64,000 nt of DNA from Glandiceps talaboti. Lineage: Eukaryota; Hemichordata; Enteropneusta; Spengelidae. The stretch spans positions 24,796,949 to 24,860,948 of the forward strand of contig NC_135553.1 of assembly GCF_964340395.1 (NCBI RefSeq). The letters run 5' to 3'. Below the pieces are notes generated by a model. The model searched no databases. It was not told the DNA's origin and saw only the letters and a list, made by a program, of their open reading frames with translations. Numbering within the stretch: the first letter of the stretch is position 1; the number at the start of each line of letters is the position of its first letter. Shown here piece after piece: positions 14,912-23,622 of this stretch. The translations under genes were made by a program, and so were the position numbers.

Positions 14912-15005
14912 GACTTGGTGTTATTATCTCAAGAAGCTCTCTACACCAGAGAGAGCTTCTTTATGGTGTAGAGAGCTACTTGATATAGTAACAACAAGCC
15001 AAGAC
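14912..15005. mobile_element. Fold-back element with perfect 14-bp inner stem
   Basis: AGCTCTCTACACCA at 14935-14948 pairs perfectly with 14964-14977. Outer arms (GACTTGGTGTTATTATCTC on the left, its diverged complement on the right to 15005) extend the hairpin. A second member of the family lies at 54586-54655 inside an LMF intron. Confidence 0.65.
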
Positions 15006-15119
15006 TATGGGCTGTGGGTGACCACACTACTGTTTGTAAATTGTTCCTTCCAGCTGTTTGACAAAATGTAGTGCATGACTACATACATACATAAGGATTT
15101 GAAGTGAAATAAGTAGAAG

Positions 15120-16250
15120 TATAAACTGAATGCAAATGTCACACACACACACACACAGGTGTTTTATATTTGTTTTGTTACCTGATGTGTACTATAGAGA
15201 GATAAACATAAAAAAGCAGTGTCACTGCACTGTTTGTTTTCTTTTCAAGACTAATCTCAGTGTTTTAGTGACACCAGTAAATACATGCAAAACTGCAGTC
15301 TTTACTGAACAGCTTTGATGCTGTTCTACTTCTATTTAATTTCCAACTTTGCAAGATCTGAGAGGTACATTTTAACTTTGGATCATGTATTAAAGCTGTT
15401 CTATTGAAGTGAGTATGATATGACAGATTCAAAGTCTAGTCAATACATTTTGTATTTTGTAAATAATGACTACCATGTACTTCAACTAGTAGAAAGAAAA
15501 TCTGAACTTCAAACAGACTATTTATAGTGCTATAGTCTTGGAACTGTGCTCATAACAGTCGACAGCATGGATTCTAGGCTTTAAATAATGTCAAATGTAG
15601 CTTCCATGTCTTGGAAGCTATGCCCCATGAACCACCCTTTCAAAATGGGGTGGACTGATAAGGCTGGCCCAAGACACCCTATCCGTCACCACTTCAAGAA
15701 TAGATGGGGTGATAAGGGGCAACCCAAATTATCCTAGCAGCCACACCACTAAAAACAAGGGTAGGGTTATGAAGATGTCCCAAGACACAGTATATTGTAC
15801 GATCTACGATAGAGAGTCTGAATTCACAGTCCCTATATGTTGTGTAGAAAACAGAACAGCATGGATTCAAGGTTATATAGATAGACATAGTCTGAAGCCC
15901 ATTGTTTTTACAGGATATTTTATTTTGTTACACTGTAGAAAAAGGACAGCGTGGATTGCAGACTACATTGTGATCTGTTTTTCACCATTATTTTGTTTGC
16001 TCATACTATTTTGGATTGATTGTTGACAGCATCAGCAATGAATCATGATGGTTCCTTTGTCAGTTGTCAGGAAAAATTGATGCGATGTACCAAGCTGTGA
16101 TTTGGACATATCTGTTGAAAGTAAAACCTCCATTCACAATCCTCCTCCACAATAACACTGAGTAAATGTCACAACTAAAATGCAAGAATATTTTTTTTTT
16201 CAACTTTTCACTTTGCTGTATTAAAAACAGGAATTTTTTTTTCAATTGAG
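15120..16250. other. Non-coding stretch, no gene seen
   Basis: Short (CA)n at about 15138-15158. Phrases such as GATTCTAGGCT and GGAAGCTATGCCCC hint at decayed interspersed repeats near 15570-15960. No gene is supported. Confidence 0.45.
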
Positions 16251-16264
16251 TCATGTTCACCACA

Positions 16265-16278
16265 CTGCCATCTAGTGG
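16265..16278 (-). promoter_or_regulatory. CTCF-like site upstream of Kir gene 1
   Basis: The minus strand reads CCACTAGATGGCAG, which fits the CTCF core consensus CCASYAGRKGGCRS at all 14 positions. It lies about 1.5 kb upstream of the first Kir coding region. A motif match alone is weak evidence for occupancy. Confidence 0.4.
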
Positions 16279-16518
16279 TGAAAAGTAATCGTCAGTTTGT
16301 CATGAGGAAGGTAACAGTCACATTGGTGAAACAGAAACATAAACAAAAGTAACTTGGCTATGGATCAAAGAACATTTACTCTAATTAATAAAGTTCCAAT
16401 CTCATGTACCTGTTCACCAAGGAATTCCTTTCTTCATCAATTAAAACTGTTGCACTGTCTAAAATAGAAAACAAACAGTAATGAAGTATACTAAATAAAT
16501 GAAAGTGTTTTTCAGTGT

Positions 16519-16596
16519 AGCCTGGAATCCATATGGATTGAGATTTTAGATTTGGATATCAAAATCTAAAATTCAAATCTACATGAATTTCAGGCT
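16519..16596. repeat. 78-bp near-palindrome
   Basis: Left arm AGCCTGGAATCCATATGGAT and onwards to GATATC; the right arm, reverse-complemented, begins AGCCTGAAATTCATGTAGAT. The arms are about 38 bp and pair with few mismatches and almost no loop. It probably is a fold-back element. The GCCTGGAATCCAT phrase recurs in fragments near 28250, 28330 and 63400. Confidence 0.75.
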
Positions 16597-17775
16597 AGTT
16601 TCAGTGTTTTCTTATACAAATTTGAACTTCATCTTTAATTAGTCTCAACTTGCAAGGTAGTGAATGAGATAGTAGAAGACCTTGGATAGTAATAGAGTTT
16701 TATCATTTTAATTTGTACATCTAATAACCAGGTCTGAATTCAACTAAATATAACATTTTTAAACTACTTTAGTGCAAATGTACATGTAGGGTACATCATT
16801 AGTGAGGGTAATTAACATTCCATAACAACCCTGAATGTATTAAAGTATGTCAGAACTTGTTGCAAAGTTTCAATTGCTTCTTCATAGGATAAACAGGGAT
16901 GTTTGTTAAACCAAACTTATCATACTGCCTGTGATAGTGGTTCACCTTTCACCCATCCATTAACAGATATTAAATAAAGAGTTAATCAAATTGTTGAAGA
17001 GGGGAAAATAGGTATATAGAAGTGAGATGTACTGATAATAACAACCAGGTTGGTTCCTAACACTGACTGGCCACACAACAGTGTAATACTGGTAAATGAT
17101 AATATTATCTTTACAAAACTATGGTAATTACACAACCAGCCCATTGGCAGTGGCTAACAAATTCAATTTAGCTCAAAACTAAATATACATTATGAAATAA
17201 CAAATATGTACATGTACACTTGAATAAATCAACCGACTTCAGGTCAGTAATACCCATTTTGAATATTAACCAAGTTACAACCATTTTTTCCTCTATTGTA
17301 CTCCCTCAACAGCATACAATTTTATCTTCTTTTTTCCTCTTATTTTTTTGGAAGCTTTCCACTGTTTGTCCTCTTACAGATACTAATAATAAATGTACTG
17401 TGGAGAGATATAAAAATCTCACTTTGTGTCATTGTAGGACAAAATGCTTAGCATTGATAAATTGGTACAGGTTGTATTGTAGAAATATCTAACTTATGTG
17501 TTCAGCTTGTTAGTTCTAGTTGTCTAGGTTGACATGATATGACATCTGAATGGTTGACAGAATATGTACTGCCATAACCAGTTTACATTGCTAATTTGGG
17601 TGTATGATAACTCCCCATAACTCTTGCCAACAGTAGATGAGAACTACCATAGATACAGATCAACGATGTAAACAGACTAGTGCTGTCAGACATGTGCTAG
17701 AGGTTTATTATTTCACCAACCTAAAGTAAGCTTTTGATTGATTTCTTTCAACATTTGTTTTTGTTTCTGTTTCAG

Positions 17776-17832
17776 ATTCACTGCTTACATCTTTTGTAGT
17801 TTAGAAATAGAACCAGTAGTGAGAGTAGCAGC
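17776..17832 (+). promoter_or_regulatory. Probable 5' leader exon part of Kir gene 1
   Basis: A pyrimidine-rich tract followed by TTTCTGTTTCAG ends at 17775, a good 3' splice site 57 nt before the ATG at 17833. Kir genes commonly have a non-coding upstream exon joined just ahead of an intact coding exon, so I infer a spliced leader. The upstream exon and promoter are not identified. Confidence 0.5.
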
Positions 17833-19077
17833 ATGACTAGCAGTCCCTTATTACATCAAAATGACAACCGAAAGATATCTTTTAGCGATGCTGACCAACA
17901 ACATACAGTGGATATGAATCAACTTACAGTGACATCAACAAAGTCATCCAGATCATCAGTAGGCAACATACTTCTCAAAGGTGACTTATATCGCAAACAT
18001 CGACTAGTTAATAAAGATGGCAAAGTTAATATCAAACATAAATACCTTGGACAACCTGAAAGATATCTGGCAGATATCTTTACAACATTGGTTGACATCA
18101 AATGGCGTTGGAATCTCTTTATCTTTTCTATGGCATATACAGGTTCTTGGTTTGCATTTGCTGGCGTTTGGTGGTTAATTGCTTTAGGACATGGTGATCT
18201 GGTTGAGAGCAACTACAAAGACCCAAACTTTGTACCATGCGCATACAATGTGAATTCATGGTGGAGTGCCTTTCTGTTTTCATTGGAGACACAGACAACG
18301 ATCGGTTATGGTTTTCGCGGCATGACTGAACAATGCTGGCCTGCTTTTATCGTTGTCATAGTTCAGTCTGTTGTCGCTTGCATGATTGATGCAGCTATGA
18401 TTGGCTGCATGTTTGCAAAAATCGCAAGACCTAAAAAGCGAGCTGAGACTCTTATGTTTTCCAAAAATGCTGTCATAACAAAGCGTGATGGAAAACTTCG
18501 ACTTGTGATGCGCATAGCTGATGTTCGCAAAAGTCTTATCTTAAATGCTCAAGTCCAGGCAAAACTGATACAACGTAAAACAACAGAAGAAGGTGAAGTT
18601 ATACCACTGCATTACGATGACGTCCAAGTCGGGTTTCACCAAGAAGTAAGTCATATATTTCTTGTGTGGCCACTAGAAATCGAACACATTATTGACGAAC
18701 ACAGCCCATTCTATGAAACAGCGAAAGAAGATTTGGAAACTTCATATTTTGAACTTATTGTAATCCTGGAAGGTATTGTTGAACAAACTGGGATGACCAC
18801 ACAAAAAAGAGCCTCTTATTTACCAAACGAGATCCTTTGGGGTCATCGTTTTGACCAATCAATTGTGCAACTTGGTAAAAGTAATTATGAAATAGACTAC
18901 ACCAAGTTCAATAAAACATACGAAATAACAACTATGCCGACAAAAAGTGCAAGAGAATTGGATGAAGGCGCAGACGAGGAAGATCATACCAAGTACACTA
19001 AATACAATGGAACTCGATTCACTATGGTGCCAATCCCAGAAGATGAGACACTGATGAAAATTGAATCAACATTGTAG
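17833..19077 (+). CDS. Inward-rectifier potassium channel (Kir, KCNJ family), paralogue 1
   Basis: Intronless coding region for 414 residues, a typical Kir length. The channel conducts K+ inward across the plasma membrane as a tetramer and is gated by PIP2. Order: cytoplasmic N-terminus 1-93 with the conserved FTTLVDIKWRWNLFIF entry, first membrane helix about 95-118, pore helix about 144-155, selectivity filter TIGYGF 156-161, second helix about 170-196, cytoplasmic Ig-like domain to about 375, variable tail. Cys136 and Cys168 match the outer disulfide pair. Asp186 is the pore rectification aspartate, PKKRAETL (200-207) is the PIP2-binding linker, and Glu313 matches the second cytoplasmic-pore acid. 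The site equivalent to Kir2.1 Glu224 is Asn238, so rectification may be weaker. The C-terminus ESTL is a possible class I PDZ ligand. Residues around GCMFAKIARPKKRAETLMFS are most like Kir3; subfamily assignment is tentative. The start gives a full N-terminus without an in-frame upstream alternative. Confidence 0.96.
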   Translation: MTSSPLLHQNDNRKISFSDADQQHTVDMNQLTVTSTKSSRSSVGNILLKGDLYRKHRLVNKDGKVNIKHKYLGQPERYLADIFTTLVDIKWRWNLFIFSMAYTGSWFAFAGVWWLIALGHGDLVESNYKDPNFVPCAYNVNSWWSAFLFSLETQTTIGYGFRGMTEQCWPAFIVVIVQSVVACMIDAAMIGCMFAKIARPKKRAETLMFSKNAVITKRDGKLRLVMRIADVRKSLILNAQVQAKLIQRKTTEEGEVIPLHYDDVQVGFHQEVSHIFLVWPLEIEHIIDEHSPFYETAKEDLETSYFELIVILEGIVEQTGMTTQKRASYLPNEILWGHRFDQSIVQLGKSNYEIDYTKFNKTYEITTMPTKSARELDEGADEEDHTKYTKYNGTRFTMVPIPEDETLMKIESTL

Positions 19078-19090
19078 GAAAGGTAAGACA
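19078..19090 (+). promoter_or_regulatory. 5' splice donor just after the Kir 1 stop
   Basis: GAAAG|GTAAGA: the donor GT is at 19083-19084, five nt after the TAG. It matches the consensus well. The second Kir gene has a donor at nearly the same offset, so a 3'-UTR intron, or a choice between this stop and a spliced tail, is plausible. Confidence 0.5.
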
Positions 19091-19222
19091 AATATTAGTG
19101 TATTTACCAGCTTACATTTCAAGGATCTGCATTAGAACTACGTATGCCTTTACAAGAATGTAAAATGACTGACTGTAGTGCAGTAAGCTTGGTTTTGAGA
19201 CTTCTTGCACAGCAAATCCTTC

Positions 19223-19228
19223 AATAAA
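19223..19228 (+). terminator. AATAAA, possible poly(A) signal for Kir 1
   Basis: Canonical hexamer about 145 nt after the stop, usable if the transcript is not spliced at 19083. Such hexamers are common in AT-rich DNA. Confidence 0.3.
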
Positions 19229-19335
19229 AACTGCAAAAAAGTATTCAAAAATATAAAGGGATGGTGTATACTGTACTCTGTGAGTAATGGGTACTGTGAA
19301 CAATCACTTATGGTGTAGTGGTATGAGTACTAACA

Positions 19336-19349
19336 GCGCCCCCTAGAGT
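19336..19349 (-). promoter_or_regulatory. CTCF-like site downstream of Kir gene 1
   Basis: The minus strand reads ACTCTAGGGGGCGC, 12 of 14 positions of CCASYAGRKGGCRS, with the AGGGGGCGC core intact. It has the same orientation as the site at 16265, so the two bracket Kir gene 1. Confidence 0.3.
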
Positions 19350-20251
19350 TGAGTCTTGCCAAACACATTTTGTCAACCACTAGGTATGTTCCTGTTTGTT
19401 CCTCTCTGTTATTGGTGAACTTGATGGTCACAGCAGTCAAATGTTATATTGATCACCACTACATATGTTTGAATGAAAATTTTAAAATTATCACTATACT
19501 GATGAAAGTGATTTCAGTCAAAATGCAAGGTGGAAGAAAATTATAATGTAAGAAACAACTAAATATGGTGATGCCATTCAAAATGATTTACAGTCAACCT
19601 AGGCTATATGTTCTAAAATCTTATTTCTTGACTGAACATGCATCAATATAATTATGTCTTGATTTGATTTCTTGCATTATTTTCACTTTAATGAGTTCAC
19701 AAATTACAATAAAATAGAAATGTTTACAATTATTGCATTCTGTTCACAGATGATTTTGCAAGGTTTCCTCACCTTCAAAAATAAAAATAGTAATTCTTTG
19801 AGCTAGAGACATAGAATTTGAAAGCTATTGTAGTGCTGCTGTAGCTCTGGGGCAGAATAGTGACTTGTGGTACATTGAATTTGATTGTATGGGTTTTGTA
19901 CTTCCATAAAAATAACCAATGACTATGAAGATGTGAAATGATATATTTCCAGTTGTACAGGCATGACTGATTGTAAACATAAAATACATGACTTTGATCC
20001 ATACACTAAGGCATCGGTGCAATAAATTATGACAAAATCATTGCTAGACAACAACTACATGTAAGGCTATATCTTTCTTGTCTAATGTCAAGAAATAATG
20101 CGACAAGACAAGATGTGATGTGATGTGAAGACAGGGGCATGAATGTACAGTGTAATACCGACCTGGTTTGAATGGGAATGTGGGTGCAGCTGTAAAAATA
20201 AGAGTTGGGGATGGAGTGGTATAATGAATATCATCAATGTATCACCATGAA

Positions 20252-20267
20252 GGGGGGGGGGGGGGGG
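20252..20267. repeat. Poly-G run
   Basis: Sixteen consecutive G. Comparable homopolymer runs of C or G occur at about 33040, 37770, 40712 and 57551. These are prone to length error in assembly. Confidence 0.9.
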
Positions 20268-21479
20268 CAGGGTATTAGTAGGAAATACAACTATCGGTAG
20301 GTGCTAACTCACCTTGCTGCATTTCCTGTACAGATATATTATAATAATTAATAGATACAATCATACACCAATGGCAAATTTCTGTTGCCATATCAATTAC
20401 ACCAAATAAAGGAGGAAGGGACATGATAACTGCAGAGATAAGACATAGGGACACAGAAATGAGTACATGCCTTTCTACATTACGGAGAATACATGTTACA
20501 TCATAATTAAGCTTAACAATCCATATATATGATGTAGTGTTTTTGTCATGGGTGGTAAGAAGATAACATCTACCTGAGTTCCCAAGATATTTTTAAAACA
20601 GGGTTATCCCATTCTTATTGGGTTTTTTTTTTTTAACAGTGTATATCCACAGAAGGCACTGTTATGTAGCATAATAAAGTTACTAATACTACTAGTACTT
20701 CTTCATTATGTGTAAAATTATGGAACAAGGAATGAATATATATGTTGACAATATCTGGTGTAGTGCAACTTTTTGAATTTCCAGGAACTGTGACTCCTAC
20801 TGCAGGGAGTGTTGACACTTATTTGAATTGGGGGATTTCTAGTAGTAGTATTTGTATCATAAGCTGAATTTGGAAGGTGTGTCCGATGTAGACGATATCG
20901 AGAGTACGAAAATTGAACTAAATAATATGTTAATATCGGGTGCAATGCAATCAACGGTAGAGGGGGCTATTCCATTGTCCCATTTCTACCCGGACCCGTT
21001 GACACTTGAAGTGCTGCTAGCTGCTTTTGGTAGCTTACCTGAAGTGGTTTGATACCATTATCACAGTCTGTTTGAACTTTAACCGTCACCATGGCCAAAA
21101 AGAGAAAATATTTCAGAGAAAGGAAATGTGTATGACGAGCATGGAACAGGATGTAGGAACTCTCCTGAATCCGTTCTGTGTGAAAGGTCATGGGAATCTT
21201 AACTTGGATCAAACATTATGTGTATGTGGAAAGGCTAAAATAATAGGGACGATTACGATTACATGTAATGAAATATTAATATTGATGGGGTATTTTATGT
21301 CACCAGTCTTCATTTCTCAAAGTCAGATACAGATTTTCAGCGTAAGTTGAATACGGTTAAGGATTTTGTTTTCAATATTTTTAGTCAGGGCTTTGTGCCA
21401 AAATTGTAAACACCCCTATGATGAATGGTATCTTCATGCAAATTGAAGATCGGTACGAGTTTGTCACTTTTGGTAAAGG

Positions 21480-22365
21480 AAAGTATGACGCGGGACTCCA
21501 AAACTACTAAACTCCGCGAAAGGTATATATTTATGCACCTTTGGTTGGGGTTCTCGTCAACGGAATGTGATCTCAATCAATAACGTTATACGCAACTATC
21601 GTAAATCGATCAGCTGAGAAAGTTAGTGTCAACTATCTGCGATCGATCTCGGTATAAAACTTTTCGCTGTCGCTTTAGCCACGCACGCTGTGAATGTGCA
21701 TCTATTGTGGCGGACTACGTGTGTAGACCTAGACATAGAGCATACACCTTTATTGTGTGTTGAATTATTCAGTCTCAGTAAGACTTTCCATTTATCTGTA
21801 CTTCGACATTCCTTAGATTCATTTCGAGCGGCTTTCGTGCCTCGGATCGGACTTGGTACATCTGTGCCTAAACCATGACATTGTGTTACAGTGTAGCGAA
21901 ACAGGTTTCTCGGAGTTTCTGTTACAGAGTCAGATAGATTGATAGACCCTCGATATTGGCCAAGACATTTGTTGACATCAATATCAACGGATATGCACTA
22001 CGTGCATTGCGTGTATACACTGAAGAACACGTGATTTTGACTTTGTTTTCCGTGAACTTATTTATTACCTGCAACCCGGAATCAACTATATAATATACAT
22101 TTCCAGGGTCTGTTTAGGAAGATTTTATCTGGAGCATTTTTTTTCAATTTTTTCCGAGGGGAAATTGAGTCACATTGCCGTCAACTTGGGAATGTGTTTT
22201 GTAACACTTGTACTGTTTTCACTTCACGTATCCTGACGTGACGGTCAATCATCAATGAGTAATGCAAGCGTTTGTTGCGTGATCTGAAACGTCTGCTGTT
22301 CCTGACCATCTTTTGGATTACTGAGTTTGTGATAACGATATCATACCAGACTTTTTCCTCCGACG
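21480..22365 (+). promoter_or_regulatory. CpG-rich promoter and leader region of Kir gene 2
   Basis: CpG dinucleotides are dense from about 21490 to 22360 (for example GACGCGGG, TGCGATCGATCTCGG, GCCACGCACGCTG), while the surrounding intergenic DNA has very few. A TATA-like GGTATAAAAC at 21651-21660 points to a start site near 21685. The leader would then be about 680 nt, with several upstream ATGs. Candidate internal splice sites (GTAAGA at about 21779, CAG ends at about 21892, 21927 and 22108) mean it may be spliced. Confidence 0.5.
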
Positions 22366-23607
22366 ATGAGTGTCGCACTGACCACTATAGATGGATATGC
22401 ACCGATTGCGGCTAACGGTTGCCATGATTGGGTCAAACCCGCAGGAATAAATGGTGGAGAGAAGAGCCCAGCCTGTCGTACTGTGTCCTCCAGCTCTAAC
22501 ACCAGTCATCGGAGCATGGGTTTTGGGCGAAAGAGTAAACATTACAGACTTGTCGACCCAGGAGGCCGCTGCAATATTTCACATAATGCAGCCAGGAGAC
22601 AAAGCTATAGATTTCTTGCAGATATGTTTACAACACTTGTGGATATGAAATGGAGGTACAATTTAACAATGTTCACCCTTGCATATGCTCTGAGTTGGCT
22701 TCTATTTGGTGTGTTATGGTGGCTACTTGCACTGGACCATGGAGATTTAGTCCCAGAAAATATTGCCAATGTAGACCGATTGCCATGTGTATCAAACGTG
22801 TATTCTTTCTCAACAGCCTTTCTTTTCTCTCTTGAGACCCAAACAACCATAGGTTATGGGTATCGATCAGTGACTGATGCATGTTGGATGGGTATGCTGT
22901 TAGTTGTGGTTCAATCAGTTGTCAGCTGTGTCATTGATGCAGTTATGATTGGCTGTGTTTTTGCCAAAATATCACGACCGAAAAAGCGTGCTGAGACTCT
23001 GGTTTTCAGTGAAAAATCTGTCATTGCCCTCAGAGATGATAAACTTTGCCTGATGTTCAGGCTGGGAGACATACGTAAAAGCCATATTTTAGAGGCACAT
23101 GTAAGAGCACTTTTGATTAAAAAACGCATCACAAAAGAAGGAGAAGTGATACCTCTCTACCACTTTGATGTGAACGTCGGTTTCGATCAAGGATGGGATA
23201 GAATCTTTCTAGTGTGGCCGTTAGTTATTGAACACATCATAGATGAAAACAGTCCATTGTATGAAATATCAGCTGATGATCTAGAACATGCAGACTTTGA
23301 ACTTGTTGTAGTTCTTGAGGGAATTGTAGAAGCTACAGGAATGACAACACAAAAAAGAACCTCATATTTGCCGCATGAAATATTATGGGGCCATCGGTTT
23401 GATCATCAATTAGTTGCCCTACATGGGGACAGTGAATACCATGTGGATTACTCCAGGTTTGATATGGTGCATGAGGTACCTACACCACGGTGCAGTGCCA
23501 AACAACTTCGCAACTTGCACAACGAGGGACCTGTCAGCAGTGATGGCAAGAAAGCCTTAAATGGAAATATACCAAATACAGTGTTTAAACTAGAAACTGA
23601 AATATGA
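22366..23607 (+). CDS. Inward-rectifier potassium channel (Kir, KCNJ family), paralogue 2
   Basis: Intronless coding region for 413 residues, a tandem paralogue of the gene 3.3 kb upstream; by eye roughly 60% of core residues are shared. The fold is standard Kir: N-terminal FTTLVDMKWRYNL entry at 88-100, first helix about 100-123, pore helix about 149-160, filter TIGYGYR 161-167, second helix about 175-201, then the cytoplasmic domain. Cys141/Cys173 (outer disulfide), Asp191 (pore rectification site), PKKRAETL 205-212 (PIP2 linker), Glu243 (Kir2.1 Glu224 position) and Glu318 are all present, so strong inward rectification is predicted. The protein ends LETEI, a class I PDZ ligand like the SEI end of Kir2.1. 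Compared with paralogue 1 it keeps all classical rectifier acids. ATG at 22366 is the first in frame that gives the usual N-terminal length. Kir2 versus Kir3 subtype cannot be fixed here. Confidence 0.96.
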   Translation: MSVALTTIDGYAPIAANGCHDWVKPAGINGGEKSPACRTVSSSSNTSHRSMGFGRKSKHYRLVDPGGRCNISHNAARRQSYRFLADMFTTLVDMKWRYNLTMFTLAYALSWLLFGVLWWLLALDHGDLVPENIANVDRLPCVSNVYSFSTAFLFSLETQTTIGYGYRSVTDACWMGMLLVVVQSVVSCVIDAVMIGCVFAKISRPKKRAETLVFSEKSVIALRDDKLCLMFRLGDIRKSHILEAHVRALLIKKRITKEGEVIPLYHFDVNVGFDQGWDRIFLVWPLVIEHIIDENSPLYEISADDLEHADFELVVVLEGIVEATGMTTQKRTSYLPHEILWGHRFDHQLVALHGDSEYHVDYSRFDMVHEVPTPRCSAKQLRNLHNEGPVSSDGKKALNGNIPNTVFKLETEI

Positions 23608-23622
23608 AAACAGGTAATGTCT
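23608..23622 (+). promoter_or_regulatory. 5' splice donor just after the Kir 2 stop
   Basis: AAACAG|GTAATG: the donor GT is at 23614-23615, six nt after the TGA, mirroring the arrangement in paralogue 1. Confidence 0.45.

Noticed and set aside
20852-21350. Possible coding fragments with moderate CpG between the Kir genes
   Set aside because: Two short plus-strand frames (66 and 107 codons) have no recognisable motifs, no conserved splice pattern and overlap each other in different frames.
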